Shown: positions 24,930 to 35,707, numbered from the stretch's first letter. The stretch is DNA of 64,000 nt from Paludisphaera rhizosphaerae (GCF_011065895.1 NZ_JAALCR010000007.1:1-64000); one strand, 5' to 3'. The notes: generated by a model from the letters alone, not told the origin. Made by a program: numbers and translations.

Positions 24930-25316
24930 ATGCGGCTCGAACGTATCCATCACGCGGCGATCATCTGTTCGGACTACCAGACCTCCCGGCGGTTCTACGC
25001 GGAGATCCTCGGACTCGCCGTCGTCCGCGAGGTCCACCGCCGCGAACGGAACTCGTACAAGCTCGACCTGGCCCTGCCCGACGGCTCGCAGATCGAGCTT
25101 TTCTCCTTCCCCGACCCGCCCCCGCGCCCGAGCTACCCGGAAGCCCGCGGCCTCCGCCACCTGGCCTTCGCCACGCCCGACCTCGACGAGGCCGTCCGCG
25201 AGTTGGAGGCGAAAGGCGTGACCGTTGAGCCCGTCCGCGTCGACGAGCACACCGGCCGGCGGTTCACGTTCTTCGCCGATCCCGACGGCCTCCCCCTGGA
25301 GTTGTATGAGGAGTGA
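24930..25316 (+). CDS. gloA2: VOC superfamily glyoxalase I-like metalloprotein (YaeR/SMU1112c type)
   Basis: 128 aa, one complete pair of beta-alpha-beta-beta-beta modules. Motifs: LERIHHAAIICSDYQTSRRF at the start (His8 the likely first metal ligand), GSQIELFSFPDPPPRPSYPE (Glu ligand and the proline-rich YaeR loop), GLRHLAFATPDLDEAVRELE (second His) and FFADPDGLPLELYEE (second Glu). All four expected ligands are present. Family members bind Ni or Zn; the reaction is unproven, though methylglyoxal-type chemistry is assumed. Monocistronic; converges on the RND gene with 27 bases between stops. Confidence 0.88.
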   Translation: MRLERIHHAAIICSDYQTSRRFYAEILGLAVVREVHRRERNSYKLDLALPDGSQIELFSFPDPPPRPSYPEARGLRHLAFATPDLDEAVRELEAKGVTVEPVRVDEHTGRRFTFFADPDGLPLELYEE

Positions 25317-25343
25317 AGCGCCTCGCGGTGATCGTCGTCCAAC

Positions 25344-28300
25344 TCAGGCGCGGGACTGGGGAGGATCCCAGCGGATCAAGTGAAGGTCCTCGACGAAGAT
25401 GACGTAAATCACCGGGACCACGACCTTCGTCACCAGCGTGGCCAGCAACAGGCCGACGATCTGGACGTAGCAGAGCGGTTCCCAGAGCGGCCCCCCGCGC
25501 ACGGCCAGGGGGATCAGGCCCCCCACGGTGGCGAGGACCGTCACCAGGACGGGCCGCAGCCGGACCAAAGCGGCGTCGATCACCGCCCGCCGCAAGGGGA
25601 GTCCGTGCTCGTGAGCCTCCTCGATGTACTCGAAGAGGACGATGACGTGGCTGACGATCACGCCGGCCAGCGACGACAGCCCGAGCAGTGCGAAGAACCC
25701 CAGGGGAACGTCGAACAGCAAGAGCCCCATCAACCCGCCCGCCATCCCGAACGGGACCGCCGCGAAGACCACCAGCGGTTTCGCCGCGCTGTTGAACTGC
25801 ATCACCAGGGCCAGGTAGATGGCGAGAATCGAGACGATCATCGCCACTCGCATCGAGGCGAACCCCTTCGCCTGCTCTTCCTTCTCTCCGCCGAAGGCGT
25901 AGCGGTATCCCGCCGGCCAGTTGGGAGCGGCCTCGGCCAGCCGGCTCTCCAGCCGTTCGACGATGCGGCTGGGGAGCACGCCGTCGCCGGCGTCGCACTT
26001 GACGGTCAAACAGCGCTCGTGATCGCGGCGGGCGATCTTCGGGGCGGCGGCCTCAGGACGGAACACGGCGATCTGATCGAGGGGCGCCCGCGAACCGTCG
26101 CGAGCCGGGACGCTGAGCGTCGAGAGGTCGACGAGTCGGCTCCGCTCGTCGGGGCGAAGCTTCAGGACGACGGGGATCAGTCGGTCTCGATCGCGGATCG
26201 ACGTGACCGTCTCCCCCGAGACCGCCCCGTGGATCAACCGGGCCACCGACTCATTCGTCACGCCGGCCGCGTTGGCGCGATCGGCGTCGATCTGCAACGA
26301 AAGCCGGAGGATCTCCGGGTCCCAGTCGTCCTGCACGTCGATGGCGCCGGGCCGCTCGCGCATCATGGCCTTCACCTCGTCACCCAGGCGGCGGAGCACC
26401 GCGACGTCAGGACCGGTGAGACGCACCTGGACCGGAACGCCGATGGGAGGCCCGGTCTCCAGTTGATTCACCCGCACGCGGGCGGCGGCGACCTGCGGCG
26501 GCAATTCGTGCTTCAGACGGGCGGCCAGGGCGCCCGTGCGACGACGGTCGCGGGCATGGACCATGATCTGGGCGTAGCTCGGTGCCGCCGGCTCCGGTAC
26601 GACTGAGAGCCAGAATCGCGGCCCCCCCGCCCCCACGAAGGTCGTATACGACTCGACGTCCGGCCCGATGATCCCGTCGATCGCGGCGATCGCGCGCATG
26701 GCCTCGGCGGTGGTCGTCCGGATGGGCGTCCCCTCGGTCAGGAACAGCTCGACGGTGAAGACCGTGTGCAGGTCCTTGGGAAAGAAGCTCGTGCCGATCA
26801 GCGGAATCAGGCTCATCGCCCCTCCCAGGGCGATCAGGCAGACCGCCAGCGCCGACCACCGGTATTCCATGCAGATCTCGGAGAGGCCGTTGTAGGCGCG
26901 GGCGAACCGCGCCCCCCGAGTCCCGCCGGCGAGCCCCGCCTCCAGGCCCAACTGTCCCCGAAGCATGAGCCGGCCGAGCATCGGGATGAACGTCATCGAC
27001 ACGATCCGGCTGGCCACCAGCGAGGCCGTGACGACGACGGGCAGCGAGTAGATGAACTCGCCGACCACCCCCGTCACCAGCAGGAGCGGCAGGAAGGCCA
27101 CGCAGTTGGTGATGGTGGCGTAGAGGATCGCCCGAGCCAGCTTCTGAGGCCCGAGCCAGGCCGCCACGTCGCGGGGCTCGCCGTGGGCCATCTCGCGATT
27201 GATCGCGTCGCCCGCGACGACCGGGTCGTCCACCAGCAACCCCAGAGCGATGATCAGCGCAGCGATCGAGACCTGCTGCAGGTCGATCCCCATCGCGGCG
27301 CAGATCCCCAGGGTCATCGCCAGGGTGAGCGGGATCGAGACGGCCACCAGCAGGGCGCTCCGCCACTCCATGAAGACCAGGGCCACCAGCACCACGATCA
27401 CGACGGCCTCGATCAGGCAGTCGTCGAACTCATGGATCTTCCGCTCGACGCGCTGCGGCTCGTCGCTCGTCCGCTCAATCCGGAGGTCCTCGGGCAGGAC
27501 GCCTCGGAGCGACTCCAACGCCTCGTCGACGTCGCGCGAGAAGTCGGCGATGTGCGTCCCCTTCACGTGTCGGACGGCCAGCGTGAGGGCGCGTGCGGTC
27601 CTCGGCGCCGACGACTCCTTGACCGTGCGGAAATTGAGCGATCGCGGCGGATTCTCGTAACCCCGGACGATCTCGGCGAGGTCGCGGAGATACACGGGAT
27701 AGCCGTCGACGACGTCGACCACCACGTCGGCCAGGTCGGACGCCTCCGCCAGCTTGCCGGTGGGCTTCACCACCAGGCTCCCCTCGCGCAGGTCGACCCG
27801 ACCGCCGGGGACGTCGACGTTGCGCGCCGCCAGCAAGCGGCCGAGCGACTCCAGGTCCAGGCCCGAGGAACCGAACCGCCGGCCCCCCAGGTAGAGGTAG
27901 ACGGCCTCGTTCACGACGCCGAGTTGCTCGATCCTCCCCACTCGCGACGATTGCCTCAGCCGGTCCTGGACCTGATCGGCGAATCGCCGGAGTTCCTCGT
28001 AGGAGTAGCGGGCCACCCCGCCCGGCTCGTCCCGACATCGCCGCTTCAACTCCCCGGCCAGATCGTCGAGCGATTCGACGACGACGGGGGGCCAGACGTC
28101 GGGTTGGCCCAGGCCGCCGCCGAGGGTCTCAGCGCACCAGCGCTCCAACTCGGCGGCCAGACGGGCGTGATCGACGCCTTCCGCCATGCGGAAATCGATG
28201 GCGCCCGCGCCGGCCAGGCCCACGAAGACGCCGTCCTCGGCCAGGCCCTGGTCGGCCAGATCGCGGAGGAACGAGCGCGCCAGACGCTCGACCAGCCCGG

Positions 28301-28910
28301 GATCGAACCCCGCCGGATGGACCACGACTCCGCTCGCCCGCCGATCGCGCAGGCCCTCAGGTCGAGCCTGCCGCGCCTCGGCCAACCGCCGCGCGACAAC
28401 CTCCGCCCGACGTTCGATCTCGAAATCCGTCACTGACGGCGAGGAGAGGGTGAGCATCACCGCCACAGTGTCGCCGAAATCCTTGTCGAGCCTGGGCCGA
28501 AGCGGCGCGCCGCCGACGGTCGGCAGATCGGACGACATCGCGGCCAGCTTGGCGTCGAGGTCGTGCCACACCTTCTCGGCGTCCTTGACGGAGTCGTAGA
28601 GGTCCACGAAGACGACCGAGAGATCCTGCCGGCTGATGGAGCGGACGTGCTGGACCGCCGGGTTCTCGGCGAGCGTCTTCTCGACCTTGCGCGTCAGCTC
28701 CAGCTCGACCTCGTCAGCCCCCGCGCCGGGGTAGGAGGTCAGGACCAGGCCGCTGCGGATCTGGATGAGGGGATCCTGCCGCTGGGGCATCGCCAGATAG
28801 GCGTAGGCTCCCCACAAGGCGGTGGTGATGAGCAGGGTCCACGCGATCGGCCTCTTGTAGACGAAGAACTGGGCGACCGTCATCCGACGCTCTGGCAACT
28901 CACCGTTCAC
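25344..28910 (-). CDS. RND efflux pump inner-membrane permease (AcrB-like)
   Basis: 1188 aa, longer than the usual 1030-1060 because the first periplasmic porter half carries extra sequence. Twelve helices expected: TM1 near 15-33 (RPIAWTLLITTALWGAYAYL), the TM2-6 block at about 490-650 and TM7-12 from about 700 on. The proton-relay aspartates are kept in IALGLLVDDPVVAGDAI. Porter signatures include GAGADEVELELTRKVEKTLA and FVDLYDSVKDAEKVWHDL. Three bases separate it from the adaptor gene, and a TetR gene heads the operon; no outer-membrane TolC-like channel is nearby, so one must be shared. Substrate unknown, probably organic compounds rather than metal. Confidence 0.93.
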   Translation of the reverse strand: MNGELPERRMTVAQFFVYKRPIAWTLLITTALWGAYAYLAMPQRQDPLIQIRSGLVLTSYPGAGADEVELELTRKVEKTLAENPAVQHVRSISRQDLSVVFVDLYDSVKDAEKVWHDLDAKLAAMSSDLPTVGGAPLRPRLDKDFGDTVAVMLTLSSPSVTDFEIERRAEVVARRLAEARQARPEGLRDRRASGVVVHPAGFDPGLVERLARSFLRDLADQGLAEDGVFVGLAGAGAIDFRMAEGVDHARLAAELERWCAETLGGGLGQPDVWPPVVVESLDDLAGELKRRCRDEPGGVARYSYEELRRFADQVQDRLRQSSRVGRIEQLGVVNEAVYLYLGGRRFGSSGLDLESLGRLLAARNVDVPGGRVDLREGSLVVKPTGKLAEASDLADVVVDVVDGYPVYLRDLAEIVRGYENPPRSLNFRTVKESSAPRTARALTLAVRHVKGTHIADFSRDVDEALESLRGVLPEDLRIERTSDEPQRVERKIHEFDDCLIEAVVIVVLVALVFMEWRSALLVAVSIPLTLAMTLGICAAMGIDLQQVSIAALIIALGLLVDDPVVAGDAINREMAHGEPRDVAAWLGPQKLARAILYATITNCVAFLPLLLVTGVVGEFIYSLPVVVTASLVASRIVSMTFIPMLGRLMLRGQLGLEAGLAGGTRGARFARAYNGLSEICMEYRWSALAVCLIALGGAMSLIPLIGTSFFPKDLHTVFTVELFLTEGTPIRTTTAEAMRAIAAIDGIIGPDVESYTTFVGAGGPRFWLSVVPEPAAPSYAQIMVHARDRRRTGALAARLKHELPPQVAAARVRVNQLETGPPIGVPVQVRLTGPDVAVLRRLGDEVKAMMRERPGAIDVQDDWDPEILRLSLQIDADRANAAGVTNESVARLIHGAVSGETVTSIRDRDRLIPVVLKLRPDERSRLVDLSTLSVPARDGSRAPLDQIAVFRPEAAAPKIARRDHERCLTVKCDAGDGVLPSRIVERLESRLAEAAPNWPAGYRYAFGGEKEEQAKGFASMRVAMIVSILAIYLALVMQFNSAAKPLVVFAAVPFGMAGGLMGLLLFDVPLGFFALLGLSSLAGVIVSHVIVLFEYIEEAHEHGLPLRRAVIDAALVRLRPVLVTVLATVGGLIPLAVRGGPLWEPLCYVQIVGLLLATLVTKVVVPVIYVIFVEDLHLIRWDPPQSRA

Positions 28911-28913
28911 GGC

Positions 28914-30179
28914 TCAATCCTCCAGCCGAACGTCGCGGCCGTCGCTGAGCTTCTGGACGCCGACGACGACCACCCGATCGCCGAGGCGAAGGCCGCCGGG
29001 CTCGCCGAGCCGGACCACCACGCGGTCGTCGACGACGTCCGCCAGCACGATCGGTCGGCGACGCGCGACAAGCCGCCCCCCCTCCTCAACGACCAGAAAA
29101 ACGTCGCAGCCTTCTCCCTCCGGCCTCGGCACGACGGCCGACAGCGGAACGAGCGCGGCCTGCGTTTCCCGCCTCAGGTGGACGGTCGCAATCATCCCCG
29201 GACGAAGCCCCCCGGGCTCGTCGACGCGGACCTCGACTTCATAGGTCCGCGTCCGGGGGTCGGCCGCGGCGGCGACCTTGTAAACGACGCCCCGGAACCG
29301 CTCGGCCGGCGCTGCGTCGGTCGAGACGTCGATCGTCTCGCCCAGCCGAACCCGGCCGACCAGCGTATCCGGGACGCCGAAGGCGATCGTCACGGCGGAA
29401 AGGTCATGAACCAAAAGCGCCCGCTGGCCCACCGTCACCCGTTCGCCCACGTCCACGTAGCGGGCGGCCACCGTCGCCGACTTGAACGGGACGGCCAGCT
29501 CGCAGTAGGAGACGTCCGCCTCGGCCTGAGCCACGGCGATCCGCGCCGAGTCGACCTCGCGTTCGGCGGCCTTGAGCGAGGCCCGGGCCGCCGCGTCCCG
29601 CGTCCGGGCCGAGTCCAGTTCGGCGGCCGTCGACGCCTCACGCCTCGCGAGCCGGTCGACCCGCCCGAAGTCGAGTCGGGCCAGGTCGGCTTCCGCCGCG
29701 GCCTGGGCCTGCCTGGCCTCCGACGCCGCCAACCGCGCCGCCGCCGTATCCCGTTCTCGGCGGTAGTCCGAGGGATCGAGCCGAACCGGCGACGCCCCGT
29801 CCGGGATCACGTCCCCCTCGTGGATGGGATGCGGCTTCCCGTCCGGCCCCATCACGTCCAGAAGCGACTCAACCGTCCCCGAAACGCGGAACGACAACTC
29901 GGCCCGCCTCAGCTCCTTCACCGCCGCGTGATAACTCAGGCCCGCCGCGATCGACTCCATCCTCAAAACCGTCGTCCGCACGGTCGTCGGCGGCTCCGGC
30001 CCCGGCCGGATAGCCCTCTCACGCACCGTCGCCACCACCCAGGACCTCGCTCCCAGGACGGCCAGCGCGAAAGCCACGACGCCGATTAGGCGAATCGTCG
30101 AATTCCGACGATTCGTAGGCCAAACTCGAAAAAAAGCCCGTTCGGCGTCTGCCGCCGAAGTCGCAGCATGATTCGGCAT
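28914..30179 (-). CDS. RND efflux periplasmic adaptor (HlyD/MexA-like)
   Basis: 421 aa from ATG 30179, with GGAGGG upstream; the same frame runs further back, but that part overlaps the TetR gene. One N-terminal membrane segment (LIGVVAFALAVLGARSWVV, about 26-44), lipoyl/barrel-sandwich halves (LSFRVSGTVESLLDV and AVPFKSATVAARYVDVGERV), and between them an alpha-hairpin (AAARLAASEARQAQAAAEAD, ARASLKAAEREVDSARIAVA). A beta-barrel and membrane-proximal domain follow (VGRVRLGETIDVSTDAAPAE, VDEPGGLRPGMIATVHLRRE). It bridges the permease at 25344 to an outer-membrane channel. Start lies 98 bases after the TetR stop, with a strong palindrome in between. Confidence 0.92.
   Translation of the reverse strand: MPNHAATSAADAERAFFRVWPTNRRNSTIRLIGVVAFALAVLGARSWVVATVRERAIRPGPEPPTTVRTTVLRMESIAAGLSYHAAVKELRRAELSFRVSGTVESLLDVMGPDGKPHPIHEGDVIPDGASPVRLDPSDYRRERDTAAARLAASEARQAQAAAEADLARLDFGRVDRLARREASTAAELDSARTRDAAARASLKAAEREVDSARIAVAQAEADVSYCELAVPFKSATVAARYVDVGERVTVGQRALLVHDLSAVTIAFGVPDTLVGRVRLGETIDVSTDAAPAERFRGVVYKVAAAADPRTRTYEVEVRVDEPGGLRPGMIATVHLRRETQAALVPLSAVVPRPEGEGCDVFLVVEEGGRLVARRRPIVLADVVDDRVVVRLGEPGGLRLGDRVVVVGVQKLSDGRDVRLED
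30091..30115. promoter_or_regulatory. Secondary inverted repeat inside the adaptor gene
   Basis: CGAATCGTCG, loop AATTC, CGACGATTCG: perfect 10-bp arms sharing the CGATTCG core with the main palindrome at 30205-30237. It lies about 20 codons into the adaptor gene and is a possible second TetR-binding site. Confidence 0.4.
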
Positions 30180-30204
30180 GTTCAGAGCCCTCCGAAAGAT
30201 TGCT

Positions 30205-30237
30205 CCTACGATTCGTCGGTTTCCGACGAATCGTAGG
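30205..30237. promoter_or_regulatory. Perfect 15-bp palindrome, probable TetR operator
   Basis: CCTACGATTCGTCGG, TTT, CCGACGAATCGTAGG. It sits in the 97-base gap between the TetR stop (30277) and the adaptor ATG (30179), 26 nt before that ATG and overlapping any promoter for the pump genes. No T-run follows on either strand, so an operator fits better than a terminator. Confidence 0.6.
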
Positions 30238-30276
30238 TCGACATCGATCAGAGTACGCATCAGGAGGGGGGGGACG

Positions 30277-30996
30277 TCAAGACGAGGCTTCGCCGAAAAC
30301 CTCGCGCAGGACGCGTTGATAGGAGGCTTCGTAGTCCCATTCGCTCCCAAGCGGACGCCAACCGAGGCCGTCCGCCACGACGTGGCAGCCGGAGCGGAGG
30401 GCGACGAGCGGATCGTCGGCGACGAGCCCGGCGAGCATCCGGGGGCGATTGACCATGAATCCGTGCACCCCGACGACCATCGCCAGCAGATTGAAGACGA
30501 CATGCCCGGGGGTTTGGCCGGGAGGGATGATCAGGTCGCCGGCGGCGACCGCTTCCTCGACGATCTCGCGAATCCAGCCGGCGATGAGGTCGTCCTGACG
30601 ATCCATGGCCTCGCGACGCTCGGCCGAGGCTCGTTCCCCCAGGTCGGCCATGTGGACGATCTGCTCGGAACGGAAGGCGTAGGGGTGGCGACGCGCGAAC
30701 AGCTCGTCCGCGACCCCCATCGCCAGGAGCCGTTCACGGCTGCGACCCTGAAAGCTTCGCGCCTTGGCGAGCAACTCGAGTCGATGCTCCGTGCTCTGGA
30801 TCAGCAAGGCCGCGACCAGATCCTCCTTGGAGGCGAAATGCTGGTAGACGATCCACTTGGAGTACTCGGTCGCCTCGGCGACGCGATCCATCGTCAGCCC
30901 GGCGTATCCCTGCTCGATCAGCAGACGGCGCGCGACGTCCAGGAGGGCGTTCTCCCGGGCGCGAAGCTCTCGCTGTTTGCGGATCGACGTACTCAT
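30277..30996 (-). CDS. TetR-family repressor of the RND operon
   Basis: 239 aa from ATG 30996 (MSTSIRKQRELRARENALLD); an upstream in-frame start would add 19 unlikely residues. The TetR helix-turn-helix spans about 15-60: ARRLLIEQGYAGLTMDRVAE, then ATEYSKWIVYQHFASKEDLV, with the conserved tyrosine-histidine-phenylalanine of the recognition helix. The C-terminal ligand domain is helical (DLIAGWIREIVEEAVAAGDL, VVFNLLAMVVGVHGFMVNRP). It is the first gene of the TetR - adaptor - RND run, so it most likely represses the pump through the palindrome at 30205-30237. Confidence 0.9.
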   Translation of the reverse strand: MSTSIRKQRELRARENALLDVARRLLIEQGYAGLTMDRVAEATEYSKWIVYQHFASKEDLVAALLIQSTEHRLELLAKARSFQGRSRERLLAMGVADELFARRHPYAFRSEQIVHMADLGERASAERREAMDRQDDLIAGWIREIVEEAVAAGDLIIPPGQTPGHVVFNLLAMVVGVHGFMVNRPRMLAGLVADDPLVALRSGCHVVADGLGWRPLGSEWDYEASYQRVLREVFGEASS

Positions 30997-31071
30997 GACC
31001 GGATTATGACGGCCGAACCGGCCCTGGTCGAGCCGGCTCGGCTTCAACTTCAACGCCCCTGCTCCACGCGG

Positions 31072-32148
<1,077 letters not shown>

Positions 32149-32294
32149 TCATTAGAGGTTTCCGAACCGGCCCGGAAAAGGAACGATCCTCCGAAAGGCT
32201 TGCCTGATTCTCCGACGACCCAGGATTTCCACCTGGGAACACCGGAACTTCGTAACATAATACTCCGAGGGCTCACGAGAGACGGGAGGATCAT

Positions 32295-33197
32295 ATGGAA
32301 GACGGGAACGACGACCGCAGCCGGCTGGCCAGGCTGCTCGACGAGATCGCCGTGAACGAGGGAGTGCAGCCGACGCCCGTCGACGGCGTGCGCGTTCTGC
32401 GACGTTCCCACACGCTGGCCCGCGCTCCGATCGTCTACGACCCGCGGATCATCATCGTCGGCCAGGGCCGGAAGCGGGCCTATCTTGGCGATCAGGTCTA
32501 CACGTACGACCCGTTGAACTATCTTGTCCTGTCCGTCCCCATGCCGGCCGAATGCGAGGCCGAGGCGACCCCTGAGGAGCCGATCCTCGTCGTCACCATC
32601 GACGTCGATCCGGCGATGCTCGGCGAGATGCTTCTGGAGATGGACGAGCCCTCGCCGCCGCTCTCAATCACGCCTCGGGGGATTTCCTCGACCCCCATGA
32701 GCGATGAGTTGATCGGGGCGGTCGTGCGGCTGCTCGAATGCCTCAAGAGCCCGATCGACAGCCGCATCCTCGGCCGCCAGACGGTCCGCGAGATCGTCTA
32801 TCGCGTCCTCCTCGGCGAACAGGGGGGCGCCCTGCGCGCGTTAGCGAGCCGCGACGACCACTTCGCCCGGATCGCCCGGGTGGTGAAGTACATCCACGCT
32901 GAGTACGCCCGACCGCTCGGCGCCGAGGAGCTTGCGAGACGCGCGGGGATGAGCCTGTCGGTCTTCCACCACCACTTCAAGCTGGTGACGGCCAGCTCGC
33001 CGCTCCAGTACCTGAAGCGGATCCGGCTCGACCACGCGCGACGTCTCATGGCTCACGACGGCCACAACGCCAGCACCGCCGCCCGCGCCGTCGGCTATGA
33101 GAGCGCCTCGCAGTTCAGCCGGGAGTTCAAACGCCTCTTCGGCGCGACCCCCGTCGAGGAGGCCGAACAGACGCGGGCTCGACTCATCGCTGGATGA
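32295..33197 (+). CDS. AraC-family regulator with AraC_N domain
   Basis: 300 aa. N-terminal cupin-like AraC_N domain (about 25-165: RVLRRSHTLARAPIVYDPRI, LNYLVLSVPMPAECEAEATP). C-terminal double helix-turn-helix (about 198-295: HAEYARPLGAEELARRAGMS, FHHHFKLVTASSPLQYLKRI, ARAVGYESASQFSREFKRLF). GGGAGG lies upstream of the ATG. Divergent from the aldo/keto reductase, which it likely activates in response to an aldehyde-type ligand; that link is by analogy with YqhC/YqhD-like pairs, not shown here. Confidence 0.92.
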   Translation: MEDGNDDRSRLARLLDEIAVNEGVQPTPVDGVRVLRRSHTLARAPIVYDPRIIIVGQGRKRAYLGDQVYTYDPLNYLVLSVPMPAECEAEATPEEPILVVTIDVDPAMLGEMLLEMDEPSPPLSITPRGISSTPMSDELIGAVVRLLECLKSPIDSRILGRQTVREIVYRVLLGEQGGALRALASRDDHFARIARVVKYIHAEYARPLGAEELARRAGMSLSVFHHHFKLVTASSPLQYLKRIRLDHARRLMAHDGHNASTAARAVGYESASQFSREFKRLFGATPVEEAEQTRARLIAG

Positions 33198-33213
33198 CGA
33201 CCATCGCTCTCGT

Positions 33214-33768
33214 TCAGCTCAGGCGTTCCTGAAGCCTGGTCAGACGGTCGGCTTCGCGGTCCTCGCCGATGGCGCGGAGGCAGGCGGCGAGACCCTGGAG
33301 GGCGTCGTGGAACGGACGGTTGGCGGGGCGTTCGCGGGGGAGCTTGCCGTCGAAGTCGGGGGGCAGGGCGCGATGGCCGAGTTCGAAGGCGTAGCCGTAG
33401 TGGCCCCGGGCCAGGCGAGGGTCCTTGAACTCCTTGAGAGCCAGGTCGCCGAGCGCGACGTGGACCCACAGGTTGTCGCCGCAGCCTTCCAGGGCGTACC
33501 GGAGGGCGTCGCGGGCCTCCTCGGGCTCGCCGTTCTTCCAGATCTCCAACCCCTCGCGATAGTCGAGGATGACCTCCTCGACGCACTTGGGATGGACGAG
33601 TTCGAAGACGTCCCCCTCAACCTTGCGGAGGCCGATGGAGCTGGGGGGCGAGCGTCGCGGGCCGCCGCCGCCGGGCCGTCCGCCAGGACGAGGTCGACGC
33701 TTGGGGGGGCCGCCGCCGGGGCGGTTCGGGTTGGGTCGGCCGTTGCCGTGTCCGTTGTGCTCGCTCAT
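33214..33768 (-). CDS. TPR-like protein with basic Pro/Gly-rich head
   Basis: 184 aa. The first 40 residues are disordered and basic (GGGPPKRRPRPGGRPGGGGP). The remainder is a helical repeat (ELVHPKCVEEVILDYREGLE, WKNGEPEEARDALRYALEGC, LWVHVALGDLALKEFKDPRL, FHDALQGLAACLRAIGEDRE), read as two or three TPR-type units. Overlaps the upstream HAD gene by 4 bases, so the pair is co-translated. Probably a scaffold; nucleic acid or partner contact through the basic head is a guess. Confidence 0.75.
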   Translation of the reverse strand: MSEHNGHGNGRPNPNRPGGGPPKRRPRPGGRPGGGGPRRSPPSSIGLRKVEGDVFELVHPKCVEEVILDYREGLEIWKNGEPEEARDALRYALEGCGDNLWVHVALGDLALKEFKDPRLARGHYGYAFELGHRALPPDFDGKLPRERPANRPFHDALQGLAACLRAIGEDREADRLTRLQERLS

Positions 33769-34436
33769 GGGGCCTTCCGCTCGGCCAGGCCGAGGGCTTC
33801 CAGGGTTTCGTCCAGGGATTCAAAGTCGGCGAGGAAGCGGGCGTCGCCCGTCCAGTCGCCGGGGCCTCGGCGATGGCCCACGGCCACCCGCGCCACGCCG
33901 GCGGCCTCGGCGGCGGCCAGGCCGCGAGGCGAATCCTCCACGACCACGGCCTTCGACGCGGCGACCTTCAGCTTTTTCAAGGCGGCCAGATAGCCGTCGG
34001 GGGCCGGTTTCAGAGCCTTCACATCCTCCTTGCCGACGATCGTCGCGACGAGGTCGGCCAGGCCGGCGGCCTTCAGGAACGTCTCCACGTTCTCTCGCCA
34101 GGTCGTCGAAACGACGGCGACCTTCACCCGAGCTTTCTTCAGGGCGCGAATCAGATCGGAAACGCCTGGGTAGATGCGGGGGTGAAGCTGGATCATCTCA
34201 ACGGTCAGGTCCTGCTTCTTGCGGACCCAGCCGTCGACGTCGGCGTCGGCGAGGCCGCGGCGGGCGAAGAGTTCGGCGGCGAAATCGTGGTCGTCCATCT
34301 CCAACGCGGCGGAGGCGGCCTCGTCGGAAAGCTCCCAGCCCATCCGGACGAGCGTGCGCTGCCAGGCGGCGATGTGGTAGTTCTCCGAATCGGCGATCAC
34401 GCCGTCGAAGTCGAACAGGACGGCGGTTGGAGACAT
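33765..34436 (-). CDS. HAD hydrolase, phosphoglycolate phosphatase/beta-phosphoglucomutase type
   Basis: 223 aa. Motif I is LFDFDGVIADSENYH (nucleophile Asp9, acid/base Asp11), motif II VAVVSTTWRENVE (Thr/Ser), motif III Lys around LVGKEDVKALKPAPDGYL and motif IV VVVEDSPRGLAAAEAAG. The C1 cap between motifs I and II (ALEMDDHDFAAELFARRGLA) makes it subclass I. Acts in the cytoplasm on a small phosphomonoester or on a sugar phosphate; substrate not readable. Ends overlapping the TPR-like gene. Confidence 0.9.
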   Translation of the reverse strand: MSPTAVLFDFDGVIADSENYHIAAWQRTLVRMGWELSDEAASAALEMDDHDFAAELFARRGLADADVDGWVRKKQDLTVEMIQLHPRIYPGVSDLIRALKKARVKVAVVSTTWRENVETFLKAAGLADLVATIVGKEDVKALKPAPDGYLAALKKLKVAASKAVVVEDSPRGLAAAEAAGVARVAVGHRRGPGDWTGDARFLADFESLDETLEALGLAERKAP

Positions 34437-34687
34437 GGGACTCGCACGCAGCGGCAGTGGGGAGAAGGAAGAGACGTCCCTGACTCATCACGGAGAGGTC
34501 TCGGACGACCATCGCGAACCGGCCCATTATCGCGGGGCTGTCGCGGGGCGTCAAATTGTTGACTACGCCTCCCGGCCGCGCTATTCTGCCATTTCCCGCG
34601 GGCCCCCCGCGCCGACGCTGGGGGCCGGGTCGCCCCTCGCAATTCGATTCCCGTTCCGCCTCCCCGAGCCAAGCTGGAGACCGCACC

Positions 34688-35707
34688 ATGTCGCGTCCCG
34701 TGACGCTGTTCACCGGCCAGTGGGCCGACCTTCCGATCGAGTCGATCTGCGAGAAAGCCAGCAAGTGGGGGTACGACGGAATCGAGTTGCCGTGCTGGGG
34801 CGACCACTTCAACGTCCAGAAGGCGCTCGAGGACGACAAGTACTGCCAGGGTCGCCACGATATGCTGGCGAAGTACGGCCTGAAGACCTGGGCCATCTCC
34901 AACCACCTGGTCGGCCAGGCGATCTGCGACGTCATCGACGAGCGCCACAAGCTGATCCTGCCCCCCCACGTCTGGGGCGACGGCAAGCCCGACGGCGTCA
35001 AGGAACGCGCCGCCAAGGAGCTGATCGACACCGCCCGCGCCGCGGCCAAGATGGGCGTGAAGGTCGTCAATGGCTTCACCGGCTCTTCGATCTGGCACCT
35101 GCTGTACTCGTTCCCGCCGGTCTCCGACGCCATGATCGAGGCCGGGTTCAAGGACTTCGCCGACCGCTTCAACCCGATCCTCGACGAGTTCAAGAAGCTC
35201 GGCCTGAAGTTCGGGCTGGAAGTCCACCCGACTGAGATCGCCTTCGACCTCTACTCGGCCGAGACGGCGCTCAAGGCCGTGAACCACCGGCCGGAGTTCG
35301 GGTTCAACTTCGACCCCAGCCACCTCCTCTGGCAGTTCGTCGACCCCGTCGCCTTCATCCGGGCCTTCCCGGATCGCATCTACCACGTCCACGTCAAGGA
35401 CGCCGCGCGGACGCTCGACGGCAAGACGGGCATCCTGGGCTCGCACATCAACTTCGGCGACCCCCGCCGCGGTTGGGACTTCCGCTCGCCGGGCCGCGGC
35501 CAGGTCGACTTCGACGCCATCGCCCGCGCCCTCAACGAGGTCGGCTACCAGGGTCCCCTCTCCATCGAGTGGGAAGACCCCGGCATGGATCGCGAGTACG
35601 GCGCCGCCGAGGCCGCCCGCTTCACCAAGGAGCGGATGGGCTTCGCCACCCCGGGCCGCCTCTTCGACCAGGCCTTCGCCGAGGGCCAGGCCAAGGCCAA
35701 GGGCTGA
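34688..35707 (+). CDS. Sugar phosphate isomerase/epimerase (xylose isomerase-like TIM barrel)
   Basis: 339 aa from ATG 34688 ([20 protein letters not shown]); the frame is open 44 codons upstream but without family similarity, and this start fits the usual beginning. Motifs: [53 protein letters not shown] (metal-ligand Glu), [20 protein letters not shown] (Asp and His ligands), [10 protein letters not shown] and [16 protein letters not shown] (the last Glu). A typical planctomycete AP-endonuclease-2-like family member, probably in myo-inositol or sugar catabolism. Followed by a strong terminator. Confidence 0.92.
   Translation: MSRPVTLFTGQWADLPIESICEKASKWGYDGIELPCWGDHFNVQKALEDDKYCQGRHDMLAKYGLKTWAISNHLVGQAICDVIDERHKLILPPHVWGDGKPDGVKERAAKELIDTARAAAKMGVKVVNGFTGSSIWHLLYSFPPVSDAMIEAGFKDFADRFNPILDEFKKLGLKFGLEVHPTEIAFDLYSAETALKAVNHRPEFGFNFDPSHLLWQFVDPVAFIRAFPDRIYHVHVKDAARTLDGKTGILGSHINFGDPRRGWDFRSPGRGQVDFDAIARALNEVGYQGPLSIEWEDPGMDREYGAAEAARFTKERMGFATPGRLFDQAFAEGQAKAKG

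Noticed and set aside
30180-30503. Upstream extension of the efflux adaptor gene
   Set aside because: It overlaps the TetR gene and reads as a Ser/Trp/Cys-rich nonsense peptide; ATG 30179 has a good ribosome site and begins near the membrane segment.
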